A stretch of DNA of 64,000 nt from Clostridium pasteurianum BC1. Lineage in GTDB: Bacteria; Bacillota; Clostridia; Clostridiales; Clostridiaceae. The translations under genes and the position numbers were made by a program. Location of the stretch: the NCBI RefSeq assembly GCF_000389635.1, contig NC_021182.1:1178001-1242000 (forward strand), given 5' to 3'. This document shows positions 57,499-64,000 of the stretch, in pieces (position 1 is the stretch's first letter; each line of letters opens with the position of its first letter). The notes beneath the pieces are model-generated. The model saw only the letters and a list, made by a program, of their open reading frames with translations. It had not been told where the DNA came from and searched no databases.

Positions 57499-59415
57499 CT
57501 AGAGAATTTTTTTCTTTTGTCTTTTTATAGTATACATGTGATGATCTGCATTTTGTATTAGAGAATCAATAGTATCTCCATTAAGAGGATAAAGGCTTAT
57601 TCCTATACTTGCATTTATAAAAAGTTTATGATTGTTTATGATTATTGGATCATTAAGTATAGATAACAATTTTTTCACCACTAATTGAGCGTTCTCATAA
57701 TTTTGTATATCATTAAGTAAAATTGTAAATTCATCTCCACCTATACGTGCTAAAGTATCCTCTTTTCTTATACAATGTTTTAGTTTCTGGCTAGAAGTGC
57801 GAAGAACAAAATCTCCAATTTGATGCCCATAGGTATCATTTATGGCCTTGAAGCCATCAAAATCTATATAAAGTACAGCAAAAACCGCATTATTTAATTG
57901 GGCCTGGTATAAGGTTTGTTCAAGTTTTAAGTAAAAAAGCTTTCTATTGGGTAACCCCGTTAGACTGTCATGGTAAGCTAAAAATGATATATGTTCATCA
58001 TTTTTATTTCTTTCAGTAATATCATTTATAATTGAAAATATTATTTTTTTATTTTTAAAGGTAATAGGAGTTGCATGTATTTCCACATCTCTAAGATTAC
58101 AGTCAGATAGTATATGCTTAGTTTTATAGGGGGTAGTATCATTGCTGTATATTATTTTGTTTATAATATTTCGTAAACTATCCTCTTTTAGTTTACTTAC
58201 TTCAGTTATTTTCATATTTTTAAGCTGCTCATAAGAATATCCATAAAATTTTATGGCAGCATCATTAACATCCAATATACGTAAAGTTTCAGGATCAAAA
58301 AGGCACATAATGGAGGTATGTTTATAAAACATTATTTTAAATTTTTCTTCACTTTCTTTTAATTCTTCTTCATTTTTTCTATGATCTTCAACTTCCTGTT
58401 GAAGTTTTTTTATATTTTTAATGTCGTAACCTACTAAAAGTATACCTGATATTTCATTTATCTTTTTATTTACAATTGGGAAAGGCGATATATTCATAGG
58501 AATAATTTCATTATTTTTTGTCTTGCAATTTATTTCTATATAATTACCTGTATCATAATTATTTTTTGATATGCTGTCTAATATGTCTTTAGAATCGATT
58601 AATTCATATATAGATTTTCCTATTAAGCTATCTGCTTTGTATCCAGTTAGTTTCTCCATAAACTTATTTATATTTAATATTTCTCCCGCAGGAGAAATAA
58701 TTATAACTACGCCAAGCATTTGGCTTATTAAATTATTTATTATAAGATTTGGTGATATTTCAAATAGACTGTAGTTAATAATTGAATAATATATTCCTAA
58801 GAAAATTACTATGTTTAAAATTTGATCTATTTGAGGTATATTTTTTAGACCATATATGGATAGAGTATATTGCATAGCTATGTTAGAAATATAGGAAAAA
58901 GTACCTGTAAGTATAATCATTCTGGTTTGCTTCTTTTCTTTTATAGTTATTGACTTTTTATAACTGATGAAAAGCAGTAAATAGCAGGCAGAAGTAAAGG
59001 TCAAATTATATATAAAATTAAATTTATAAAAAAGGTTTAATAATATTGGTGATGTGGATGTATCAGAGCCAATTAAAAATAATCTTATAAAGAAAAATAT
59101 ACTACCAGGTATATATATAGCATAAGCTAATATCCTTTTTTTAGAAAATTTATTTTTGGTAAAAATTAGGCACAGATGCAGAAGTAGAGCAGGACAAAAG
59201 CACCATCCTAAGGATGCTATTTTAGAAAATACAATTTGAGTATTATCTGCTGTAATATAAAACAATCCATAGGAAGATGACCATATAAACATACCAACGC
59301 ATGATAAAATAAATAATCTTGTTAAAATTGAATCTTTTTTTAGTCTAAAAATATTTACTCCAATATATAAATAAATAATTGAGCAAATTAATGATAGTAA
59401 TGAAAGAAAATACAT
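57499..59415 (-). CDS. Diguanylate cyclase with 7TM sensor and PAS domains
   Basis: 638 residues; ATG at 59415 behind AAGGAG. Seven to eight N-terminal membrane segments (histidine-kinase-type 7TM module, about 1-210), PAS 1 (about 220-330: MLGVVIISPAGEILNINKFME), PAS 2 (about 345-460: IMCLFDPETLRILDVNDAA), GGDEF domain (about 470-638) with HDSLTGLPNRKLF, RIGGDEFTIL active site and an I-site RKED five residues before GGDEF. It should make c-di-GMP with product inhibition. No EAL domain. Membrane-bound; ligand unknown. Confidence 0.94.
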   Translation of the reverse strand: MYFLSLLSLICSIIYLYIGVNIFRLKKDSILTRLFILSCVGMFIWSSSYGLFYITADNTQIVFSKIASLGWCFCPALLLHLCLIFTKNKFSKKRILAYAIYIPGSIFFFIRLFLIGSDTSTSPILLNLFYKFNFIYNLTFTSACYLLLFISYKKSITIKEKKQTRMIILTGTFSYISNIAMQYTLSIYGLKNIPQIDQILNIVIFLGIYYSIINYSLFEISPNLIINNLISQMLGVVIIISPAGEILNINKFMEKLTGYKADSLIGKSIYELIDSKDILDSISKNNYDTGNYIEINCKTKNNEIIPMNISPFPIVNKKINEISGILLVGYDIKNIKKLQQEVEDHRKNEEELKESEEKFKIMFYKHTSIMCLFDPETLRILDVNDAAIKFYGYSYEQLKNMKITEVSKLKEDSLRNIINKIIYSNDTTPYKTKHILSDCNLRDVEIHATPITFKNKKIIFSIINDITERNKNDEHISFLAYHDSLTGLPNRKLFYLKLEQTLYQAQLNNAVFAVLYIDFDGFKAINDTYGHQIGDFVLRTSSQKLKHCIRKEDTLARIGGDEFTILLNDIQNYENAQLVVKKLLSILNDPIIINNHKLFINASIGISLYPLNGDTIDSLIQNADHHMYTIKRQKKKIL

Positions 59416-59597
59416 TTTGTAGCACTCCTTGTTATAATTCACTTAACATATATATTTTAATTATATGGTAAAAATTCACATAAGTCTAATGATTTTTTAT
59501 ACTATATGCTTTTAAATGTGATTGTAAAAGTAGGTAATAGTGCTAAAAAATAGTAATTTATTAATAAGCTGCACATATTTTATAAATTAAATCTATA

Positions 59598-59645
59598 AAG
59601 CACTATGAAAGATTATTCAAATTAATAATTTTTCATAGTGCTTAG
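59598..59645. terminator. Stem-loop between the GGDEF gene leader and the HAD gene
   Basis: AAGCACTATGAAA (59598-59610) pairs with TTTCATAGTGCTT (59631-59643). On the minus strand it ends the HAD gene at 59675. Confidence 0.75.
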
Positions 59646-59674
59646 TTCATAAAAGCATAATTTTGCAGATAAAG

Positions 59675-60481
59675 CTATTTATTAAATATAAATTTATCAA
59701 TTATATAGGCTATACCGTTATCTTCATTGGATTTGGTGACGAAATTGGCAAGCTCTTTTATCTTATCATCAGCATTGCCCATAGCAACGCCAAGACCTGC
59801 ATATTCTATCATGTGTTTATCGTTATCAGCATCACCTACACAGATAATTTCATCTTGTTTTATTCCAAGCTTTTCACTAAGTAATTTTACACCAGTACCT
59901 TTGTTAGATTCTTTGTTTAAAAATTCTAAGAAATAAGGAGCACTTCTCACTATAGTATATTTTTCATATAGTTCTTTTGGAAGAGATTTTATTACTCTGT
60001 CTAGGATTTCTTCCTCATCAATAAACATCACTTTAACTATAATTGTATTTTTATCTAGATTATTAAAATCTGTCTCTTTTAGGGAAATTGAGTTTAGTTC
60101 TGCTTCTAATATACTATATTTGCTGGATTTTGGAGTAATGCATTCCTCCTCTGTGTGGGCATGAATATTTACTTTTAATTCTTTACTTAGGTTATATAGA
60201 TAATGAAAATCCTCTAAAGTTAAAAGTGCTTTTCCAATGATATGTTTACTATTAGTAGTTTGGACTAATGCTCCATTAAAGGTAACTGCATATTCATCTT
60301 CTCCTACTAAATTTAATTCTTTTAAATATCTTTCAATGCCCTTAACTGGCCTTCCTGTGGCTAAGACAACTTTTACATTATTCTTACGAGCATTTTGTAC
60401 AGCATCAAAATTTTCTTTTGAAATTGTTTTATCATTTTTTAGTAATGTTCCATCCATATCAATAGCTATTAGTTTGTACAT
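59675..60481 (-). CDS. Cof-type HAD hydrolase (YidA-like sugar phosphatase)
   Basis: 268 residues. Motif I IDMDGTLLKND (residues 7-17), motif II LATGRPVKGIE, then NKGTGVKLLSEKLG and CVGDADNDKHMIEYAGLGVAMGNA (motifs III/IV). Type IIB cap between. Dephosphorylates sugar phosphates or related metabolites. Related to, but clearly different from, the HAD protein at 40534. GGGAGG precedes its start. Confidence 0.94.
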   Translation of the reverse strand: MYKLIAIDMDGTLLKNDKTISKENFDAVQNARKNNVKVVLATGRPVKGIERYLKELNLVGEDEYAVTFNGALVQTTNSKHIIGKALLTLEDFHYLYNLSKELKVNIHAHTEEECITPKSSKYSILEAELNSISLKETDFNNLDKNTIIVKVMFIDEEEILDRVIKSLPKELYEKYTIVRSAPYFLEFLNKESNKGTGVKLLSEKLGIKQDEIICVGDADNDKHMIEYAGLGVAMGNADDKIKELANFVTKSNEDNGIAYIIDKFIFNK

Positions 60482-61177
60482 AAAATTCCTCCCAGTTGCA
60501 TAATTGAAATTATCAATATTATATTATTAAAAGTGATTAAAATCACAGAATATGCAAGCTTATTACTATATTATAAAACTACAGACATGATAATAAAGTT
60601 AAAAAGACTTTATTTAAATATTAGGTTGTTCAATAGTAATTGTAAAATTAAGTGAATAATCAGTTTGCAGCATAATATTTTCGTTAAAAACACAATACTA
60701 ACAAAGCATGATTCGAATATGATTATAACATTAAATATTCATAGCGAAAACAATTTATTCAATTATTTAACAATGTGAGACTCAAAAATATAAAGATAAG
60801 TTTAATACTGGAGGCAAGCTTAGAAACAATCTTTTAACAATATTTATTCTATTTATTGAAAATTTCTATAAAAATGATATAATTAAATTTGTTTAGGTTT
60901 TTTAAAAGGTCTGTGTTTTCCGCAGACCTTTTAAATATTATAAGTGATTTAAGCTTTGAATTTTATTAGTGTAATAATAAATAACCTGGTAAATAATATA
61001 TTATATAATGTATGCTGAGGCCATGTGCTTATAATTTACATAAAAATTAAAAAACTTATATAGTTTGACTTTGTACATAATTGAGGTGGAAAAACCAATG
61101 TAAATTAATATATATTTTTTAATAATCACGCAGGTTACGGCGTAAAATGCAAAGAAATTAGAGGAGGTAAGAGTTAC
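60482..61177 (+). other. Gene-free region with a strong palindrome
   Basis: TTAAAAGGTCTG (60902-60913) pairs with CAGACCTTTTAA (60923-60934), a terminator-like stem with no gene immediately upstream on the plus strand. Otherwise AT-rich; no ORF that I can support. Confidence 0.5.
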
Positions 61178-61198
61178 TTGAAGCAAGTAACATTATAG
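61161..61198 (+). promoter_or_regulatory. Candidate leader mini-ORF with hairpin upstream of prfC
   Basis: GAGGAGG (61161-61167) is followed at good spacing by TTG 61178 and MKQVTL, stop TAG 61196-61198. GTTACTTG and CAAGTAAC (61173-61191) form a perfect hairpin over the start. prfC itself (GTG 61290) has no clear ribosome site. Confidence 0.4.
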
Positions 61199-61289
61199 AA
61201 TCTGAAAAATCAAGATGATTTTTACATATAAATTTTTAAGTATAAAGATTTATTGATAGATTTTATAAGTTTTAAGTAGCAAGAATTAA

Positions 61290-62879
61290 GTGAGTGATTT
61301 TATAAATGAGATAGAGAGAAGAAGAACTTTTGCAATAATATCCCATCCGGATGCAGGTAAAACCACACTTACAGAAAAGCTTCTTTTATACGGTGGTGCA
61401 ATAAGAATGGCAGGTTCGGTTAAGGCTAGAAAGGCTGCAAAACATGCAGTATCTGATTGGATGGAAATAGAAAAGCAAAGAGGTATTTCTGTAACATCTT
61501 CAGTAATGCAGTTCAATTATGAAGACTATTGCATAAATATATTGGATACTCCAGGACATCAGGATTTTAGTGAAGATACCTATAGAACATTAATGGCGGC
61601 GGATAGCGCAGTAATGGTAGTGGACGCAGCAAAGGGTATAGAAGCCCAGACAAGAAAGCTTTTTAATGTTTGCAGCCTTAGAGGAATACCTATATTTACT
61701 TTTATAAATAAGATGGATAGAGAAAGTAAGGATCCTTTTGAGCTTATGCAGCAGCTGGAAGAAGAGCTTGGCATAAAGACTTATCCTGTAAATTGGCCTA
61801 TAGGTTCCGGTAAAGACTTTAAAGGGGTATATGAAAGAGAAAAGAAAGTAATACAGGTTTTTGATGGTGGAAATCATGGTCAAACAGAGGTAGAAACTGT
61901 GGAAGGAAATGTAGAGGATGATGTTTTTAGAGACTTATTGGGGGATGGACTTCATGATAAGCTTATAGAAGATATTGAACTTTTAGATATAGCTGGAGAC
62001 GAGTTCAATATAGAAAAGCTAAAAAAGGGAGAAATTACTCCAGTATTCTTTGGTAGTGCCCTGACAAATTTTGGCGTTAAACCCTTCCTGGAAGAATTTT
62101 TAAAACTAACTCCACCACCCTTGGCTAGAGACTCTGATCAAGGTGAAATAGACGTATTTAGAAAGGATTTTTCAGCTTTTATATTTAAGATTCAGGCTAA
62201 TATGAATAAAGCTCATAGAGATAGAATTGCATTTATGAGAATATGTTCTGGAGAATTCAAAAAGGGCATGGAGGTTTTCCATGTACAAAATGGAAATAAA
62301 GTAAGACTCACTCAACCACAGCAATTTTTAGCACAGGATAGAGAAATAATTGATGAGGCATATGCTGGGGATATTATAGGTGTATTTGATCCTGGTATAT
62401 TTAATATAGGTGATACTTTATGTGAAAGTGCTGATAAGTTTAAATTTGAAGGTATACCGACCTTTGCGCCAGAACATTTTGCAAGAGTTAGAACTGTGGA
62501 TACCATGAAGAGAAAGCAATTTATAAAAGGCATAACTCAAATTTCACAGGAAGGTGCTATACAGGTATTCAAAGAAATAAATATCGGTGTAGAAGAGCTT
62601 ATTGTGGGGGTTGTAGGTGTACTTCAATTTGAAGTGCTGGAATACAGATTAAAAAATGAATACAATGTAGATATAAAAATGGATAGATTGGGTTTTAAAA
62701 ATATAAGATGGATAGAAAACAAGGACATAGATCCAAAGACTCTAGTTATAACTTCAGATTCAAAACTTGTGAAGGATTTAGATGACAGAAATTTATTACT
62801 TTTCCAAAGTGATTGGTCTATAAGCTGGGCATTAGAGCACAATAAAGGATTAGTATTATCTGATATTTCTAAGTCATAA
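61290..62879 (+). CDS. prfC: Peptide chain release factor 3
   Basis: 529 residues from GTG 61290, giving the usual start MSDFINEIERRRTFAIISHP. Translational GTPase: G1 HPDAGKTTLTEKL, G2 GISVTSS, G3 DTPGHQDF, G4 NKMD, then domain II and the C-terminal domain (GALTNFGVKPFLE-like SALTNFGV, GVVGVLQFEVLEYRL). RF3 recycles RF1/RF2 from the ribosome after peptide release. No good ribosome-binding site lies before GTG; a mini-ORF with a strong site is about 100 nt upstream. Confidence 0.96.
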   Translation: MSDFINEIERRRTFAIISHPDAGKTTLTEKLLLYGGAIRMAGSVKARKAAKHAVSDWMEIEKQRGISVTSSVMQFNYEDYCINILDTPGHQDFSEDTYRTLMAADSAVMVVDAAKGIEAQTRKLFNVCSLRGIPIFTFINKMDRESKDPFELMQQLEEELGIKTYPVNWPIGSGKDFKGVYEREKKVIQVFDGGNHGQTEVETVEGNVEDDVFRDLLGDGLHDKLIEDIELLDIAGDEFNIEKLKKGEITPVFFGSALTNFGVKPFLEEFLKLTPPPLARDSDQGEIDVFRKDFSAFIFKIQANMNKAHRDRIAFMRICSGEFKKGMEVFHVQNGNKVRLTQPQQFLAQDREIIDEAYAGDIIGVFDPGIFNIGDTLCESADKFKFEGIPTFAPEHFARVRTVDTMKRKQFIKGITQISQEGAIQVFKEINIGVEELIVGVVGVLQFEVLEYRLKNEYNVDIKMDRLGFKNIRWIENKDIDPKTLVITSDSKLVKDLDDRNLLLFQSDWSISWALEHNKGLVLSDISKS

Positions 62880-62924
62880 TTAAGGAATAGCTTGGTGATA
62901 TTTAATTCATACTTGTAATGAAGT

Positions 62925-62976
62925 AAACACTATCAAATCATTGAATTTCAGTGGATTTTGATAGTGTTTTTATTTT
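62925..62976 (+). terminator. Terminator after prfC
   Basis: AAACACTATCAAATC (62925-62939) pairs with GATTTTGATAGTGTTT (62954-62969), then TTATTTT. Confidence 0.8.
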
Positions 62977-63010
62977 GATATAGTTTCTTTTATTTTATAG
63001 ATTAACACAA

Positions 63011-63258
63011 TTATCTTTTTCTATAAATGCAGTAGTATTTATCTATACTATTTCTGTAATAAAATTTGCTAAAACGATTTTTTAATGGTACTTCTAATTT
63101 AGCAAATAGAAAATTCACTAATTTAACAGTAATATAGGCAAGAAGCATTACTGAAATTGCATCAATAATCCAATGTATTTCTAGATACATTGTGGAATAT
63201 ATTACACTAAGGTAAAAGAAACCCCATACCCATTTAAATATTTTGTAGAAAATATTTT
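63011..63258 (-). pseudogene. 3' remnant of a PAP2-superfamily phosphatase gene
   Basis: On the minus strand about 80 codons are open without start: KWVWGFFYLSVIYSTMYLEI, then HWIIDAISVMLLAYITVKLV, ending at a TAA (63013-63011). The 'STMYLEIHWIIDAI' block is the last PAP2 motif (Ser, His, Asp), within a membrane protein. Everything upstream is gone and a stop interrupts the frame at 63259. Confidence 0.65.
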
Positions 63259-63286
63259 AAGAATTAATTTAATATTGACAGGATTA

Positions 63287-63295
63287 TGGTATAAT
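63287..63295 (+). promoter_or_regulatory. Extended -10 promoter of the cobalamin-riboswitch transcript
   Basis: TGGTATAAT gives an extended -10 (TG-N-TATAAT, 63287-63295) about 35 nt before the riboswitch. A TTGACA at 63275 is too close to serve as -35. Confidence 0.55.
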
Positions 63296-63329
63296 CGTAC
63301 ACTAAAATAAAGTTTAATAATAAATAAAG

Positions 63330-63545
63330 TACAGGTTTAATTACATTTAATTAATTAAAAGGGAATCAAGTGAAATTCTTGGACGGTCCCGCCACTGTAA
63401 TAGATGAATTTAAATACAATAAGGTATCTGAAAATAAATAACCAGTGAAAGATAAGGTTAGTTATTTTTTACGATGCCTAAACCACTGGGAAACTGGGAA
63501 GGTGTATTTTAAATAATGAGTCTTTAGTCAGGATACCTGCCTGTA
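63330..63545 (+). ncRNA. Cobalamin (B12) riboswitch
   Basis: TACAGG (63330-63335) and CCTGTA (63540-63545) close the outer stem. Conserved blocks: AAAAGGGAATCAAGTGAAA, GGACGGTCCCGCCACTGTAA, CACTGGGAAACTGGGAAGG, AGTCAGGATACCTGCCTG. It precedes hemB, the tetrapyrrole gene at 63834, so B12 should repress this branch. The variable arm between GCCACTGTAA and CCACTGGGAA contains a 58-nt palindromic repeat. Confidence 0.93.
63422..63479 (+). repeat. MITE-like element, short copy inside the cobalamin riboswitch
   Basis: From AGGTATCTGAAAATAAATAA to GTTAGTTATTTTTTACGATGCCT. The left end differs from 18592 by a few bases and the right 21 nt match 3120-3141 with one gap. Its ends pair with each other, so it forms one extended arm in the RNA. 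Confidence 0.75.
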
Positions 63546-63833
63546 TTTTTCGCCATGTCTCTACGAGTGATAGGAAGGTGTTAAGACGGAAATATATTTG
63601 TTAATATTTTCATATTAATAAATATATTATGGAATCCTTTTAACACTATTTGTTGAAGGGATTTATTTTTTATGTAGCCAGTTAAAAAAATAAACTTTAC
63701 TATTGTTATAATATCAATAATAATAGCAAAACTTATTGTATATTAAATTTTCTAGTTGAAAGGATGGTGAAAACCGTTATAGTAAAATTTACCATATACT
63801 AGAATCAGGTAGACTTTATTTGGACGGGTGATT
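63546..63833 (+). promoter_or_regulatory. Leader between riboswitch and hemB
   Basis: GTGTTAA (about 63578-63584) pairs with TTAACAC (about 63642-63648), and AATATATTT with AAATATATT inside, a long stem that may be the expression platform, although no T tract follows directly. A short frame GTG 63766 to TAG (MKTVIVKFTIY) behind GAAAGG may be a leader peptide or the start of a lost gene. Confidence 0.4.
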
Positions 63834-64000
63834 ATGTTTAGAAGACATAGAAGACTCAGAGAAAATTCAACCATTAGGAGTTTAGTGAGAGAAACAGTTT
63901 TAACTCCCAATGATTTTATTTACCCTATATTTGTAACAGAAGGTGAAAATATAAAAAAAGAAATAGAATCCATGCCGGATAATTATCATTGGTCGGTAGA
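63834..64000 (+). CDS. hemB: Delta-aminolevulinic acid dehydratase (porphobilinogen synthase), cut by window edge
   Basis: Start ATG 63834 behind GGACGGGTG. The first 55 codons read [37 protein letters not shown], the standard HemB N-terminus, and the frame runs off the right edge. HemB joins two 5-aminolevulinates to porphobilinogen. Control by a B12 riboswitch indicates that tetrapyrrole synthesis here serves cobalamin or sirohaem. Confidence 0.95.
   Translation, partial: MFRRHRRLRENSTIRSLVRETVLTPNDFIYPIFVTEGENIKKEIESMPDNYHWSV

Noticed and set aside
63275-63295. TTGACA and TATAAT as a sigma-A promoter pair
   Set aside because: Only 9 nt separate the hexamers. An extended -10 (TGGTATAAT) is the better explanation.

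Overview
The window is AT-rich DNA that reads like a chromosomal segment of a spore-forming, strictly anaerobic Clostridium (sensu stricto). The evidence is low-GC codon use, strong AGGAGG-type ribosome sites, a spoVA operon, desulfoferrodoxin, lysine, manganese and cobalamin riboswitches with transcription terminators, and several families of small palindromic intergenic repeats. The species cannot be fixed from the sequence alone. I see no tRNA, rRNA, CRISPR array, intact transposase or phage gene.

Layout. 1-5.6 kb: an SsuB/TauB-type ABC ATPase (left-truncated), a threonine-synthase-like PLP enzyme, an SsuA-type lipoprotein, a LarA-like racemase and an LDH2-family dehydrogenase, together a possible organosulfonate or 2-hydroxyacid uptake and conversion locus. 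6-11.6 kb: AraC regulator plus EamA exporter, alpha/beta hydrolase, aldo/keto reductase, an unrecognised gene and a VOC protein. 11.6-12.8 kb: a gene-free stretch with a consensus promoter, a strong terminator and two tandem 131-nt structured repeats. 12.8-14.6 kb: DRE-TIM aldolase plus HAD phosphatase. 15-19.2 kb: a DUF1657-DUF421-spoVAC-spoVAD-spoVAE-DUF1657 operon resembling the spore heat-resistance spoVA2mob operon, followed by a leaderless YkuD L,D-transpeptidase. 19.5-22.8 kb: EamA exporter, then an Rrf2 regulator with two matching operators, an old-yellow-enzyme-like oxidoreductase and a nitroreductase. 22.8-26 kb: manganese riboswitch and a P2-type ATPase.

26-27.1 kb holds 5'-truncated remnants of a GH31 and a GH66 gene fused head to head. 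28-32.8 kb: methionine aminopeptidase, CDF transporter, M18 aminopeptidase and a MORN-like protein with a Cys-rich tail. 33-36.2 kb: lysine riboswitch, aspartate kinase and diaminopimelate decarboxylase. 36.5-42.9 kb: a TPR-like membrane protein, an SDR, a DeoR-type pair of which one lacks its DNA-binding domain, a Cof-type HAD phosphatase and a membrane-anchored repeat protein. 43.2-44.5 kb: decayed glycerophosphodiesterase and MFS genes. 44.7-53.3 kb: one 2,884-residue cyclic beta-1,2-glucan synthase homologue. 53.4-62.9 kb: a small acidic protein, desulfoferrodoxin, TrpS, a PAS histidine kinase and a PAS-GGDEF protein (convergent with trpS), a HAD phosphatase and RF3. 63-64 kb: a PAP2-phosphatase remnant, a cobalamin riboswitch carrying an inserted palindromic repeat, and the start of hemB.

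The most unusual content is non-coding. There is a MITE-like family (about 3.0, 11.1, 18.6, 27.8, 33.0 and 63.4 kb), one copy of which sits inside a riboswitch and another of which abuts a start codon. A second family of TTTAT-bounded 131-nt elements shows covarying hairpins. A third and a fourth hairpin family are also present. Coordinates of genes use the start codon best supported by a ribosome-binding site.
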